From assembly GCF_900103695.1 (NCBI RefSeq), contig NZ_FNHF01000002.1, positions 248,001 through 312,000 of the forward strand: a stretch of DNA of 64,000 nucleotides. Reading direction: 5' to 3'. Shown piece by piece: positions 28,989-40,198 of this stretch (positions are counted from its first letter, which is position 1; each line of letters begins with the position of its first letter). The notes beneath the pieces were generated by a model that saw nothing but the letters and a program-made list of their open reading frames with translations, did no database searches and was not told the DNA's origin. Both the position numbers and the translations under genes were made by a program. The DNA comes from Sediminibacillus halophilus (GTDB lineage Bacteria > Bacillota > Bacilli > Bacillales > Amphibacillaceae).

Positions 28989-29798
28989 TTACTCTGCTGT
29001 CCTGCTTTTCAAGACGGCGAGGATAAACAATAACAGTGAATAATTGATATTTTCCGTTTCTGTCCACTCTAGGACCACGGAATCACCGCGGGAAAATCGT
29101 TCAGCATGTTCCAGAGGGATTGCTCCCGGCTTCATGAGCAGCAGCGGTTTTCCTGCTTGATCTGAAATCGAGATGAAATCCCGATAATCTTTAACAGCAC
29201 GCCACCTGCTCCCCGTCTGGTCGATATATACCAGCAAGGTACCTTTCTCCTCCCCTTTTGCCCGGCAAATGTAACCGATACAATCACCAGCTTCGTTAAA
29301 TACATAAGAACGCCAGGAAAAGCCTCCTCGTTTTTGCATATAAAACAGGACATTATCATCAGCGTCAAGTAATCGGAAGTTTTTAGGAAGGAATATGCCG
29401 GTACTGGAGAAAAACTGAACAACTTTTAATAACAGATTCCTTTGAAAACCTGTTTCTTTCAATACACAAAGCCGTTCGTCGTCCAGACTCATGATCGATG
29501 TCTCCGTTGATAATGACCCATCCATCGCCATAATCTTATCAAGCTGTCTGCTTACTGGTATCCCTTTCTCTTTTTGCATGGTCAAATGGGATTGCTGCCC
29601 AAGATGCAAGTCGCGTACTCCCCTTGAAAGGACCGTCCCACCGACCATTGCCAGGGCGATCGATAAAATTCCCGTCTCCCATTGATGAGCGAAAAATAAA
29701 AACAACATGATCATGCACACGCTGCCAAATAACAGAATAATACCGTTATATAATTGATGTTTTCCATCTTTTATTAATAGTTCGGACACGTTCGTCAT
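28989..29798 (-). CDS. Hypothetical membrane-anchored protein
   Basis: This 269-residue protein has two hydrophobic segments near the N-terminus (about 18-36 and 42-60). The remaining 200 residues are soluble with alternating beta-like stretches (FRLLDADDNVLFYMQKRG, FSWRSYVFNEAGDCIGYI, WRAVKDYRDFISISDQ). The strand pattern recalls tubby/LURP-one-like folds, but that is only an impression. I do not recognise a family. It ends eight bases before the MerR -35 element and reads the same way, but the MerR promoter is behind it, so the two are separate units. The ribosome binding site is aaagggaggaaaaaag. Confidence 0.7.
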   Translation of the reverse strand: MTNVSELLIKDGKHQLYNGIILLFGSVCMIMLFLFFAHQWETGILSIALAMVGGTVLSRGVRDLHLGQQSHLTMQKEKGIPVSRQLDKIMAMDGSLSTETSIMSLDDERLCVLKETGFQRNLLLKVVQFFSSTGIFLPKNFRLLDADDNVLFYMQKRGGFSWRSYVFNEAGDCIGYICRAKGEEKGTLLVYIDQTGSRWRAVKDYRDFISISDQAGKPLLLMKPGAIPLEHAERFSRGDSVVLEWTETENINYSLLLFILAVLKSRTAE

Positions 29799-29898
29799 CT
29801 TTTTTCCTCCCTTTTTAAAAGAGACATACGATTATCTTTCATTTTGGTTTCAGATTTCAGAAAAATCAAGCGCTTTTTCTGTAACCTAACACGGACTA

Positions 29899-29907
29899 TG
29901 CTAAAAT
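29899..29907 (+). promoter_or_regulatory. Extended -10 promoter for the ketopantoate reductase-like gene
   Basis: TGCTAAAAT is an extended -10, 40 bases before the start codon. The -35 region is poor. Confidence 0.4.
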
Positions 29908-29946
29908 GGACGAAGAAAATGTAGCTATTTTTTGGGAGGGGATTAG

Positions 29947-30855
29947 ATGAAAATCGTCGTTGTGGGTGCGGGTGCACTCGGTGCTTATTTTGGGGCAAGA
30001 TGGCAGGAGGCAGGCCAAGATGTCACATTTCTGGTCCGGCCTAAAAGGGCAGATCAACTAAGAAAAAACGGACTGCGGATAAAGAGCCGGGAGGGGGATT
30101 ACCAGCTCGAAAGACCAGTACTTGTTGAAGATGCGGGGGAAATTCAACAAGCAGATCTTGTTTTATTGGCCGTGAAAGGATACCACCTCGAAGGGACAAT
30201 GGAACCATTGCAAGTCTTGGTAGACAAAGGAGCCAAGGTACTACCTGTCCTGAACGGGATCGAGCATATCTCCATTCTCCAGAAGAGACTTGGCAAAGAC
30301 GCCGTGCTTGGCGGCTTGTCCTTTATCATTTCCACGCTGGATGAACAGGGGGGTGTCGAACATACCAGTCCATTCCACGATCTCGTTTTCGGCCCATTGA
30401 ATCCGGAGCAGGAAGAAATCTGCCGGGAGATCGCAGCAGCTTCCGAAACCGCTAATTTTTCAGCCAGGTGGAGCGAGGACATTGAAACAGATATGTGGAA
30501 AAAATATATGTTTATCACATCATTTTCCGGAATCACCACTGCTGCAGACCTTCCAATCGGATCAATTAAAAAACACCCGGAAACGTTCGCTGTAGCCAAA
30601 GCTATGCTGGAGGAAATGAAGCAGCTTGCCAATAAAAAACAAGTCGACTTGACCGATGACCATGTCGAACAGGCAACTCAACAATTGAACGGATTGGACG
30701 ACGCCGCTACTTCCTCGATGCATCAAGACCGGCGGAAAGGCATCAGCTTAGAGGTCGAGCATTTACACGGGGGCGCACTTCGACTAGCTGCTAAAGAGCA
30801 AATAGAACTTCCGACCATACGTGCCATTTATGGACTTATCAAGCCGTTTGCCTGA
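29947..30855 (+). CDS. 2-dehydropantoate 2-reductase family protein (PanE/ApbA)
   Basis: This 302-residue NADPH-dependent reductase has the Rossmann motif VVVGAGALGAYFGARW, the second block LVLLAVKGYHLEGT and the catalytic-domain motif DMWKKYMFITSFSGIT with its Lys. The acidic motif GISLEVEHLHG replaces the usual EID-x-LNG form. PanE reduces ketopantoate to pantoate for CoA synthesis. Bacilli often carry several paralogues, so the true substrate may be a related keto acid. The ATG follows gggagggga. It stands alone. Confidence 0.82.
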   Translation: MKIVVVGAGALGAYFGARWQEAGQDVTFLVRPKRADQLRKNGLRIKSREGDYQLERPVLVEDAGEIQQADLVLLAVKGYHLEGTMEPLQVLVDKGAKVLPVLNGIEHISILQKRLGKDAVLGGLSFIISTLDEQGGVEHTSPFHDLVFGPLNPEQEEICREIAAASETANFSARWSEDIETDMWKKYMFITSFSGITTAADLPIGSIKKHPETFAVAKAMLEEMKQLANKKQVDLTDDHVEQATQQLNGLDDAATSSMHQDRRKGISLEVEHLHGGALRLAAKEQIELPTIRAIYGLIKPFA

Positions 30856-30970
30856 ATCGATTCTTCCATTTTACAACTGATCAAGCTGCGAGACCGCCGT
30901 GCATAAGACTGTTCGGTTTTCCTAGCGGTCCGCAGTTTTCTCGAAAAAGGAATAGCGAGGTGTTGCTTTT

Positions 30971-31207
30971 ATGAATGCTTATAAAATGATAACCGGTACC
31001 TTATTCATCCTGACAGGAGCTATTTTTCTATCAGCACAATATATCTCATCGGCCATTCTTTCCACCAGCCATACATTCTGGTCCAATACAGCTCCTCTTC
31101 ATGACCTTGGCAATGCAGGGTACATCCTGCTCACTTTGAGTATTGCTTCTTTTTTAATCGGAGCTCTCTTTATCGCCTCCGCTGCCGGAAATCGTTTCGA
31201 ACACTAA
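30971..31207 (+). CDS. Small hypothetical two-helix membrane protein
   Basis: This 78-residue protein has two hydrophobic segments (about 8-30 and 50-70) and no known domain. The ATG follows gcgaggtgttg. A hairpin with T tail lies directly behind the stop, which supports a real gene. Confidence 0.6.
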   Translation: MNAYKMITGTLFILTGAIFLSAQYISSAILSTSHTFWSNTAPLHDLGNAGYILLTLSIASFLIGALFIASAAGNRFEH

Positions 31208-31212
31208 GAAAA

Positions 31213-31238
31213 ACCGGGATAGTCGACCCGGTCCTTTT
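31213..31238 (+). terminator. Terminator after the small membrane protein gene
   Basis: The stem accggg/cccggt is followed by cctttt. Confidence 0.65.
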
Positions 31239-31624
31239 ATGCTGGTGCATAAGAAAGGTTTCATTCACTGATTGCATCTGAACTACAGCGCCAATATAAT
31301 CGCTTCGGTCGTTCCCTGCGATTTTCATGGGGGACGGCGTCATCTAACTTGATGGAAAAGTCCTCTTCATCATGTGGAGTCTCCGTTGTCGACCTCCGCT
31401 ATAGGGATGTGCTGCAATGTTAGGATCTTGATGATAACAGACACTTAAAGTTATACTATCTTATCTTTTGAAAAAGGCTGTTACCTTCTCTTTGCATCCT
31501 CACCCTAAGACTCAAGATGTATTTTCGCAGAAGCTTCGCCTGTTTTTTGGAAATTGCCTATACAAGGATTGGAAAACATAGTATATTGTCACCAGGTACT
31601 AAATATCTGACATGAGGTGGCATT
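31239..31624. other. Intergenic region, no gene seen
   Basis: I find no coding frame with a ribosome binding site. The segment at about 31320-31410 is GC-rich and may be another worn repeat relic. Confidence 0.45.
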
Positions 31625-32371
31625 ATGCAAGCGGTTTATATCGTACTGACAAACACAGGATCCTTGATTAACTGGGCGTTGAAATCGGTTACTTCCGCTC
31701 CATATAATCACGCGTCATTAGCGTTGGATAAGGGTTTCCGACGCATATACAGTTTTGCCAGACGGGAACCGCTCAATCCTTTCTGGGGTGGTTTTGTCCG
31801 AGAAGACTTCGTTAAAGGAACGTTCAGCTGGTATCCCGACTCCACCTGTGCGGTTTATCGGCTCATGCTGACTTCCAGAGAATACCGAAAACTCGAGCGG
31901 ATCATCTCCGTCTTTGAAAAAAAGCCGAAACGGTACTTGTATAACTATGCCGGCCTTGTCGGCATTCCGATAAACTATCCGATTGAAATGCCTGCTTCCT
32001 ACTTTTGCTCGCAATTTGTCGCGGAAGTGTTGAGCAGGGCGGGACATCGGTTATTCTCCAAGCGCAGTGCCCTGATTACTCCAGAGGATTTTCGCCATCA
32101 TCCCGAGCTAGAGTTGGTATACCAGGGGGGATTATATCAGTATCCGGAGTTGTACTGCCAAGAAATATACCAGCCGAAACAATATCAAAACTTCCCGTTC
32201 CGCAAATATATGCTGCAGCAGCTGGATACAGAAATTCTCCGGCTGATGGATCGTGAACATAAGCAATATTATTTCCGCGATGGCTTCCTAAAGCCGAAAA
32301 AGATTTATTTAACCCGGCAAATCGGCAAAGTAAAACAGGTAAAAAAACTGTGGAAAGGATTCATCGGGTAA
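31625..32371 (+). CDS. Permuted papain-like (YiiX/NlpC-P60 clan) protein
   Basis: This 248-residue protein has the circularly permuted NlpC/P60 layout: His in PYNHASLALD (about residue 29) comes before the Cys in ASYFCSQFVAEVLSRAG (about 128). Such proteins are amidase, peptidase or acyl-transferase-like enzymes acting on cell-wall or lipid-linked substrates. There is no clear signal peptide. The C-terminal 60 residues are basic and could touch membranes or nucleic acid. The ribosome binding site is tgaggtgg. The gene stands alone and shares the terminator at 32484-32519 with glpD. Confidence 0.8.
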   Translation: MQAVYIVLTNTGSLINWALKSVTSAPYNHASLALDKGFRRIYSFARREPLNPFWGGFVREDFVKGTFSWYPDSTCAVYRLMLTSREYRKLERIISVFEKKPKRYLYNYAGLVGIPINYPIEMPASYFCSQFVAEVLSRAGHRLFSKRSALITPEDFRHHPELELVYQGGLYQYPELYCQEIYQPKQYQNFPFRKYMLQQLDTEILRLMDREHKQYYFRDGFLKPKKIYLTRQIGKVKQVKKLWKGFIG

Positions 32372-32483
32372 GAAAACAAGCTGGGGTTAAGTGTTTGTGC
32401 GAACATCGCTAACAGTGGGGGGTTTAGTGAGAGTTCAAGCAAAAACAGTTTTTTCCATTATGTTGTTCACTATCTCATAATTA

Positions 32484-32519
32484 AACCGAGCCGTCTGTTT
32501 GAACGGCTCGGTTTTTTTC
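32484..32519 (+). terminator. Terminator between the papain-like gene and glpD
   Basis: The 11-bp perfect stem aaccgagccgt/acggctcggtt is followed by ttttttt on the plus strand. It could also slow transcription leaving glpD on the other strand, where the T tract is weaker. Confidence 0.88.
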
Positions 32520-32532
32520 ATTTTCTCTTTTC

Positions 32533-34194
32533 TTAGGCAACCGGATGGACTGCTTCGTTTAAAAGCTGATCCAATTCTTGCGTATAGTCGGTTTTCTGCT
32601 CGTCTGTATAGTGGAAAATTTTCGCGAGATAGTCAATCACGTTATCTTTATGTTCGCGAACCCAATTAATATGGAAGAACAAGGCACCGGTTCGGCGGAC
32701 AAAGAAATCGACTGGTTTGTAGATCAGTTCCTCATCAATCGCATACCGGAGTTGTGCAAATACAAGCGGTTCGATACCTGCTTCAGCAGCCTCATTTTGC
32801 AAATCAGTATACATGGCGAAAACCCGCTCTACATTAGAACCATAGGTATCGACAAGCGAAGCTGCTTCTTCTTCCGTCAACCCGAGAGCGGTACCTTCGT
32901 TGACTTTTTGCTGCTTGAATTTTTCAAAGCCTTTGGAACCGCCGACATCTCCGCCGGATATTGGCATATGCAGGGTTTCAGAAGAAGAATAGAGAACCCC
33001 TTCTTCTTCTTTCAATTGCTTCACAACTAAATCTACTGCACTAATGGCCATTTTCCGGTAACCAGTGAGCTTGCCGCCTGCCATAGAGATCAAACCGGAA
33101 TCTGATACAAAGATTTCGTCCTTACGTGAAATCTCTCCTGGATCCTTGCCCTCTTCTCCGATCAATGGACGTAACCCAGCCCAGCTTGATTCCACATCCT
33201 CCGCTGTGATTCCTACTTCCGGGAACATATAATTAATCGCTTCAATAATATAATCGCGATCCTCCACGGTCATGACCGGATGAGCGATGTCTCCTTCATA
33301 AGCTGTATCGGTTGTTCCGACATATGTTTTCCCTTCACGCGGGATGGCAAATACCATCCGGCCGTCCGGGGTGTCAAAATAAATCGCCTGGGTAAGCGGG
33401 AAGGTTTCCCCGTCAAAGACAAGGTGGACACCCTTTGTCAGCTGAAGAGTTTTCCCTTTTTTCGATCCGTCTTTCTCCCGCAGTGTGTCCACCCAAGGAC
33501 CCGCAGCATTGATGATTTTTTTTGCGTATACTTCTTGTTGTTCACCTGTAGTCAAATCTTCAACCACTGCTCCGGTAACTTTGCCGTCCTTGTCGTAAAT
33601 AAACTCGGTAACCTTCGTGTAGTTAATGGCATGTGCTCCCTGCTCGGCAGCTTTTTTCATTACTTCCAGCGTAAGCCGGGCATCGTCTGTTTTATACTCG
33701 ACATAATAGCCTGCTCCGCGTAATTCATCTTTTTTAATTAACGGTTCACGCTCCATTGCTTCTGAAGCAGAAAGCATCGTTCTTCTTTCACTTTTTTTAA
33801 CTCCGGCAAGAAAATCGTAAACCCGCAATCCGATATTCGATGTAAAGGGACCGAACGTTCCACCTTTATGGAAAGGAAGCATCATCCATTCCGGAGTGGT
33901 AACATGCGGACCGTTCTCGTACACGATCGCTCGTTCCTTCCCGACTTCTGCCACCATCTTCACTTCAAATTGTTTTAAATAACGGAGACCGCCATGGACC
34001 AGTTTTGTGGAACGGCTTGATGTTCCGGCAGCAAAGTCCTGCATTTCCACCAATCCCGTTCTCAGTCCCCTTGTCACAGCATCTAAGGCAATCCCTGCCC
34101 CTGTGATACCGCCACCTATAATAAATACATCAAGCGGTTCTTTCGTCAATTCCTCGAAAATTTCTTGCCTGCGCAAGTTAGAAAATCTAGCCAT
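32533..34194 (-). CDS. glpD: Aerobic glycerol-3-phosphate dehydrogenase
   Basis: This 553-residue FAD-dependent enzyme oxidises glycerol 3-phosphate to dihydroxyacetone phosphate at the membrane and feeds electrons to menaquinone. The FAD motif is FIIGGGITGAGIALDAVTRG, followed by SRSTKLVHGGLRYLKQFE and, further on, the substrate-site region SSWAGLRPLIGEEGKDPGEI. It lies 249 bases downstream of glpK and has its own promoter and a leader terminator of the type controlled by the antiterminator GlpP in Bacillus (glpP is not in this window). The ribosome binding site is aaaggagtgtcgg. Confidence 0.96.
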   Translation of the reverse strand: MARFSNLRRQEIFEELTKEPLDVFIIGGGITGAGIALDAVTRGLRTGLVEMQDFAAGTSSRSTKLVHGGLRYLKQFEVKMVAEVGKERAIVYENGPHVTTPEWMMLPFHKGGTFGPFTSNIGLRVYDFLAGVKKSERRTMLSASEAMEREPLIKKDELRGAGYYVEYKTDDARLTLEVMKKAAEQGAHAINYTKVTEFIYDKDGKVTGAVVEDLTTGEQQEVYAKKIINAAGPWVDTLREKDGSKKGKTLQLTKGVHLVFDGETFPLTQAIYFDTPDGRMVFAIPREGKTYVGTTDTAYEGDIAHPVMTVEDRDYIIEAINYMFPEVGITAEDVESSWAGLRPLIGEEGKDPGEISRKDEIFVSDSGLISMAGGKLTGYRKMAISAVDLVVKQLKEEEGVLYSSSETLHMPISGGDVGGSKGFEKFKQQKVNEGTALGLTEEEAASLVDTYGSNVERVFAMYTDLQNEAAEAGIEPLVFAQLRYAIDEELIYKPVDFFVRRTGALFFHINWVREHKDNVIDYLAKIFHYTDEQKTDYTQELDQLLNEAVHPVA

Positions 34195-34317
34195 TTTCCG
34201 ACACTCCTTTATTCTTCACGGCTGAGAGAAATTATCTTATCTATTCTTTACCCGAAACATGCCTGGTTCATGTACCATAATCAAAAATCAGCATTCTTTC
34301 CGGGATAAATATGAAAG

Positions 34318-34374
34318 TAAAAAAAGAGACCGCGACAACTTCTATAGGTATCCCCATAGAATTGTGCGGTCTCT
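34318..34374 (-). terminator. Leader terminator upstream of glpD (possible GlpP target)
   Basis: On the minus strand agagaccgc...gcggtctct forms a long, slightly imperfect stem followed by TTTTTTT, about 35 bases after the TATAAT at 34410-34415. In B. subtilis a similar terminator in the glpD leader is read through when GlpP binds glycerol 3-phosphate. Here it may also serve as the end of the glpK transcript. Confidence 0.78.
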
Positions 34375-34409
34375 CCACTTCTCCGGCCGTTTCTTATTAA
34401 CTTGATTTC

Positions 34410-34415
34410 ATTATA
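34410..34415 (-). promoter_or_regulatory. -10 element of a glpD promoter
   Basis: A perfect TATAAT lies 35 bases upstream of the leader terminator on the minus strand, just past the glpK stop. The -35 is weak, which would suit regulated expression. Confidence 0.5.
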
Positions 34416-34443
34416 GCACGGGTAGATTCCGTTGCATAGTATT

Positions 34444-35937
<1,494 letters not shown>

Positions 35938-35959
35938 TCATTCCTCCCATAATATTGAA

Positions 35960-35973
35960 TGTAAACGTTTGTT
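35960..35973 (-). promoter_or_regulatory. cre-like site upstream of glpK
   Basis: The sequence TGTAAACGTTTGTT (plus strand) matches cre closely in its left half and centre, with mismatches at the last two positions. CcpA repression of glycerol use is well known in Bacillus. It lies between the presumed promoter and the ribosome binding site. Confidence 0.55.
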
Positions 35974-36119
35974 TGGTTATATTTCCCCATTCTATGGTCC
36001 TACTAACCTTTTTCTTCAAGAATGGGAGAATTCCTGCAGAAACAACACGATAAAAGGAAAGGAGAATCAGTATCATAAACAACCGAGAATAAACTTAGTA
36101 AAGCATCCCCTATGTTATC

Positions 36120-36398
36120 TCACATGTTTATATAAATAAGAAAAGCACCAATTCCAACTATAATAAAAAAGAAAATATAATATATTCTTGTAAAAATTCG
36201 CTTTTCTTTCCTTGTAAAAGGTAATTCGGATTCTGCATAGCGGATATAACTTACCAGAGCCAAAATCGTTAATAATGCAAGAAACTGTCCGAAGGAGTCT
36301 GAAGCCAAGATAAACCGTAAACCCATGATGGCCACAAGAAAAACACCAAAATATCCTAGGATGGTGTAGAAATACAATCTTTTCTTCTCTTCTGTCAT
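36120..36398 (-). CDS. Small hypothetical membrane protein
   Basis: This 92-residue protein has three hydrophobic segments (about 9-29, 36-48 and 70-90) separated by charged loops (RYAESELPFTRKEKRIF). No family is recognised. It is preceded by aaagggggagaaagc, a good ribosome binding site, which supports it being real. Confidence 0.6.
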   Translation of the reverse strand: MTEEKKRLYFYTILGYFGVFLVAIMGLRFILASDSFGQFLALLTILALVSYIRYAESELPFTRKEKRIFTRIYYIFFFIIVGIGAFLIYINM

Positions 36399-36506
36399 GC
36401 TTTCTCCCCCTTTACAGCAATAGCACTTATTCGGTTTAAAAACACGTGGGGATACGATTCAATGATTTCTTACAACTCCTACTCATTTCCCGAGTATGGA
36501 CCACCT

Positions 36507-37010
36507 TTAAATCTCCCGCCGATAGCTCAATGAAATGTAATTTTCCCCATCGGCGTTACTGTAGGCTTCTCTTTCGCAAACAAAGCGGAATCCCATCGCT
36601 TCATAAAAGGGAATCCCTTTATTATTTCCTTTTAACACGGACACCCATTGCTCCTTGGCACCCTTTTGGCGCTGAATTTCTGTTAAGTGGTTTAACAATT
36701 TAGTTCCTATTCCTTCTCTTCGGCGGCTGGGGTCCAAATAGAAAACAAATATCTGGCTCGTTTGTTCCCCAGTCATTCCTCCGCCAATTGCCCCTACCAC
36801 TTTACCATTATCTAGAGCTACAAAGTAACCGTCCCAGCCTTCTGTTTCTTCTAGTTCACGACGGATACGGTCCTCATTATAAAATACTTGGTCATTCCTT
36901 CTTAAATTCTCGGGGCTTTTAATATGGCCGATGGCAGCCCATCTTCCCTCAATGCATACTTTCGAGATACCCTCCACATGTTCTGGCAATCCCCTTTTTA
37001 CCTCAATCAT
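36507..37010 (-). CDS. GNAT family N-acetyltransferase
   Basis: This 167-residue protein has the acetyl-CoA-binding loop in LDPSRRREGIGTKLLNHL (about 93-110) and a C-terminal GIPFYEAMGFRFVCE, both GNAT hallmarks. The acceptor is unknown. The ATG follows aaggagggaaaat. It is an isolated gene downstream of repeat copy B. Confidence 0.88.
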   Translation of the reverse strand: MIEVKRGLPEHVEGISKVCIEGRWAAIGHIKSPENLRRNDQVFYNEDRIRRELEETEGWDGYFVALDNGKVVGAIGGGMTGEQTSQIFVFYLDPSRRREGIGTKLLNHLTEIQRQKGAKEQWVSVLKGNNKGIPFYEAMGFRFVCEREAYSNADGENYISLSYRREI

Positions 37011-37126
37011 ATTTTCCCTCCTTTTCTTTTCTCCATGTTAGTTTCTAGGCACAGAACTTCTTTTCCTTTTTGAGTTTCTATCCTGGTCTTTCATAGCGTC
37101 AATGGTTATTTTCATAGAAATACAAA

Positions 37127-37220
37127 AAAGAGGCCGGGACAAAAAGCATGGACACCAAATTAAAAAAACCGAACGAATCGTTCGGTTTTTTTAATCACGT
37201 GCTTTTGTCACAGTCTCTTG
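37127..37220 (-). repeat. Dispersed terminator-bearing repeat, copy B
   Basis: The plus strand reads aagaggccgggacaaaaagc, then a T-tailed hairpin (aaaccgaacga/tcgttcggttt with A and T runs on both sides, 37162-37192), then tgcttttgtcacagtctctt. The outer ends form an imperfect inverted repeat, so the element looks similar from either strand. It is related to copies A and C. It sits just behind yvoF and can terminate that operon. Confidence 0.75.
37162..37192 (-). terminator. Bidirectional terminator inside repeat copy B
   Basis: The stem accgaacga/tcgttcggt is flanked by seven A and seven T, so it works on either strand. It ends the hprK-lgt-yvoD-ppaX-yvoF operon. Confidence 0.88.
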
Positions 37221-37226
37221 TAATCC

Positions 37227-37772
37227 TTATCGGTCTTTATGCAGAAAAAACGTATCCTCATCCTGCCGTTTATCCAACTCTTCCTTGGAATAGATGACCC
37301 GCATCGGATTTCCGCCAACAAAGGTTCCTGCATCTACGTCTTTATGTACGAGCGTTCCCGCTGAAACGATGGCGCCGTCCCCGATGGTGACTCCTGGCAA
37401 AACCGTTGTGTTGGCTCCGATCATCACATTTTCTCCGATGACGACTTCACCGAGTCGATATTCGCGAATCAGGTACTCGTGTGCCAAGATCGTCGTATTA
37501 TAGCCAATAACCGTATTTTTACCGACCGAAATTTTTTCCGGGAACATGATGTCCAACATAACCATTAAAGCGAAAGCCGTCTGGTCGCCGACCTTCATTC
37601 GCAGAAAAGTTCGGTACAGCCAATTCTTCACAGACAAAAACGGTGTGTAACGGGCAATCTGAATGATTGCAAAATTTTTAACTACCTTAAGGAACGGAAC
37701 AGTTTTGTAAATATGCCATAGCGAATTAGCCGTATCCACCCGATAACGCTCGGTTTTACGCACGCTCATCAC
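37227..37772 (-). CDS. yvoF: Hexapeptide-repeat acyltransferase (YvoF type)
   Basis: This 181-residue protein has left-handed beta-helix repeats ([53 protein letters not shown]) typical of acetyl- or acyl-transferases, and ends with GNPMRVIYS. The acceptor is unknown. It overlaps the end of ppaX by four bases, as in the B. subtilis hprK operon, and lies at the operon's 3' end. Confidence 0.88.
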   Translation of the reverse strand: MMSVRKTERYRVDTANSLWHIYKTVPFLKVVKNFAIIQIARYTPFLSVKNWLYRTFLRMKVGDQTAFALMVMLDIMFPEKISVGKNTVIGYNTTILAHEYLIREYRLGEVVIGENVMIGANTTVLPGVTIGDGAIVSAGTLVHKDVDAGTFVGGNPMRVIYSKEELDKRQDEDTFFLHKDR

Positions 37773-38407
37773 ACTCCCAGTATATCCCTCAAATCGCTCA
37801 TCTTTTCCAGCATGTAATCAGGGTTGTATGATTGTAAAAATTCCCGTCCTTTAACCGTCCAGGCTACGCCGGCTGTATGGGTGCCCGCATTTTGTCCTGC
37901 TTCAATATCATGATAGTTATCACCAACCATTAAGGTCTCGGAGGCTTTGGCATCCAGCTCCTGTAAAGCCTTCAAAATCGGTTCCGGATGCGGTTTAGCG
38001 TGGGTGACATCCTCTAAGCCTATCACCGTTTCAAACAGATGATCCATGCCGGTCAATTTCATTCCCATCATCGCCGTCGATTTGATTTTGGTTGTAACGA
38101 TTCCGAGTTGATACCCCGCCTCCCGCAGGTGCGTTAAGGTTTCAACAACGGTAGGATAAGCCGTAACGTACCTGTCGTGATTTTTCAAATTATGCTCACG
38201 GTAGGTGTTGATCATCTCTTCTACTCTGTCCGGGTCGATTTTCATAAAGCTGTCTTTTAAGGGAGGGCCGATAAACTCCAATATTTCTTCCCGGGCATAA
38301 GGCTGCTTTGCATACTTGCCCAGCGTATGGGTGAACGAAGCGATAATCAGTTCATTTGTATCAATCAATGTTCCATCTAAATCAAAGAGTATCGTACGAA
38401 TGTTCAT
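37769..38407 (-). CDS. ppaX: Pyrophosphatase PpaX
   Basis: This 212-residue HAD-family hydrolase has the nucleophile motif [11 protein letters not shown] (Asp9 and Asp11), motif [11 protein letters not shown] and motif [18 protein letters not shown]. In Bacillus PpaX hydrolyses pyrophosphate released when HprK uses it or dephosphorylates HPr-Ser-P, and the operon link to hprK supports that role. The ATG at 38407 follows agaaaggagcccgcac and lies inside the end of yvoD (26-base overlap). Confidence 0.94.
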   Translation of the reverse strand: MNIRTILFDLDGTLIDTNELIIASFTHTLGKYAKQPYAREEILEFIGPPLKDSFMKIDPDRVEEMINTYREHNLKNHDRYVTAYPTVVETLTHLREAGYQLGIVTTKIKSTAMMGMKLTGMDHLFETVIGLEDVTHAKPHPEPILKALQELDAKASETLMVGDNYHDIEAGQNAGTHTAGVAWTVKGREFLQSYNPDYMLEKMSDLRDILGV

Positions 38408-39341
38408 GTGCGGGCTCCTTTCTCTGTCTCGTTTCTGCCCTGTTCCAAAAATAAGCAATGGCCGCCGTTAATAGAATCGCAGTCGCCAGCCGAATGGCCA
38501 ACAGCGGCCATACTGGTATGCCCAGCGGAACGAACACCAGGGTATCCTCCACGACCGCATGACAGGATACAAGAAAAATAAGCGCTAAATACATATCCTT
38601 TTTCGAAACACCGTCTTCCTTGACCGCCTGAATCATCAAGCCTGCACCATAAGCAAGCCCGAGTGTCAAACCCGCGACTAGCGTCATGGAGGCGTTCTTT
38701 TCCATTCCAAGAAACCTGGTGAACGGTGCAAACCAGTTGGATAGTTTATCCATCCAGCCAAGCTCACGGAAAAACTGCATAAATACCATCAGCGGAATCA
38801 CAATCAACGCCAGCTGGATTACACCCATAGCAGCCGTCTGCAGTCCTTGCGTAAAGATTCCTGTCCATGAATCGGGAACATGCTCCGCCTTGGATATTAA
38901 ACCATATTGGGCAAGCTCTCCGCCGCCCTTCCAAAACAGGTTGATCAGCAATGCGGCAGCTAAAGCAAGCGAAACGCGGACACCGACGACAATCCACCAG
39001 CTGACACCAACTTTGGACGCCACGGTCGATTCAATCAACAAATTATGGGAAAACGACATCATCACAGCCATGATGAATACTTGCTTGACCGAAAAATCAA
39101 AGGAAACAATCGCTCCGATACCAGCATACAAATTCAGCAAGTTCCCCAGTACAAGCGGGACCGCTGCTTCACCGGATAATCCGATCCATTTCATCATTGG
39201 GCTGAGCAAATCCATCAACCATCCTAAAACCGGCGTAAAACGTAAGATGGTCACAATCAGGGTGACAGGAAAGATGACCTTTCCCAAAGTCCAGGATAGC
39301 GATAATCCAGCCTTGAATCCGCGTTGTAAAATTCCAGTCAT
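38382..39341 (-). CDS. yvoD: Nucleoside-recognition domain membrane protein (YvoD type)
   Basis: This 319-residue protein has two Gate/nucleoside-recognition domains with eight or more hydrophobic segments. Motifs include [18 protein letters not shown] and, in the second half, [19 protein letters not shown]. The family is thought to bind or transport small molecules; the substrate is unknown. Its place between lgt and ppaX matches B. subtilis yvoD. Confidence 0.87.
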   Translation of the reverse strand: MTGILQRGFKAGLSLSWTLGKVIFPVTLIVTILRFTPVLGWLMDLLSPMMKWIGLSGEAAVPLVLGNLLNLYAGIGAIVSFDFSVKQVFIMAVMMSFSHNLLIESTVASKVGVSWWIVVGVRVSLALAAALLINLFWKGGGELAQYGLISKAEHVPDSWTGIFTQGLQTAAMGVIQLALIVIPLMVFMQFFRELGWMDKLSNWFAPFTRFLGMEKNASMTLVAGLTLGLAYGAGLMIQAVKEDGVSKKDMYLALIFLVSCHAVVEDTLVFVPLGIPVWPLLAIRLATAILLTAAIAYFWNRAETRQRKEPAHEHSYDTL

Positions 39342-39358
39342 GTGCCTTCCCTCTTTCT

Positions 39359-40186
39359 TCAGACTTTTCTTCCGTTGTATAGTCTATCTGCCCTGCCGGA
39401 ATAACGACGGTAAATAATCAATGCGATGCCGAGTATCACTAATACAATCGAAATCACCTGGGCGGTACGCAGTTGGCCGATAATATACAAACTGTCGGTT
39501 CGCATACCTTCAATATAGTAACGTCCGATCGAATACCAGATGACATAGCTTAAGAATACTTCCCCACGCCTTGGATTGAATTGGCGCAGCACCAACAGCA
39601 GTACTAAACCGATCAGGTTCCAGACCGACTCATAAAGAAAAGTCGGATGATACATTACACCGCCGATACACATCTGGTTGGTGATAAAATCTGGAAGGTA
39701 TTGCAAAAAGTTATCGTAAGCAGCTTGCGAAACCGGTCCGCCATGGGCTTCCTGGTTCATAAAATTGCCCCAGCGGCCGATTGCCTGCCCGAGGATGATG
39801 CTAGGAGCTGCAATATCCGCCAACTGCCAAAAAGAAACCTTGCGTACCCTGGCAAATATAATTGCGGTGATCACAGAACCAATCAAGGCCCCATGGATCG
39901 CAATCCCGCCTTCCCAAATGGCGAAAACATCCCACCAGGTACCACCATCATAGCGATCCCATTCAAAAATGACATAATAGATTCTTGCCGAAATGATGGC
40001 AATAGGAATTGCAAACACAATTAAATCGACGAACAAATCTTTATTCAAACCGAGCCGGTCTGCTTCTCGCGTTGCCAGCCACAAGCCGAGAAAAGCTCCA
40101 GCCGCAATAATTACTCCATACCAATAAACAGTCAATGGTCCTAATTCAAAAAACACGCGATCTAACGCGGGTGCACTACACGTCAA
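39359..40186 (-). CDS. lgt: Prolipoprotein diacylglyceryl transferase
   Basis: This 275-residue membrane enzyme adds diacylglyceryl to the lipobox cysteine of prolipoproteins, several of which are encoded in this window. The Lgt signature is [19 protein letters not shown], with HGALIG upstream, and there are about seven membrane segments. Translation starts at TTG 40186, eight bases after ggagg; no ATG is available. It lies 12 bases after hprK. Confidence 0.96.
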   Translation of the reverse strand: MTCSAPALDRVFFELGPLTVYWYGVIIAAGAFLGLWLATREADRLGLNKDLFVDLIVFAIPIAIISARIYYVIFEWDRYDGGTWWDVFAIWEGGIAIHGALIGSVITAIIFARVRKVSFWQLADIAAPSIILGQAIGRWGNFMNQEAHGGPVSQAAYDNFLQYLPDFITNQMCIGGVMYHPTFLYESVWNLIGLVLLLVLRQFNPRRGEVFLSYVIWYSIGRYYIEGMRTDSLYIIGQLRTAQVISIVLVILGIALIIYRRYSGRADRLYNGRKV

Positions 40187-40198
40187 GTCGTCCGCCTC

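Noticed and set aside
32484-32519. Hairpin behind glpD as a GlpP target
   Set aside because: It lies downstream of glpD, not in its leader, and is an ordinary terminator.
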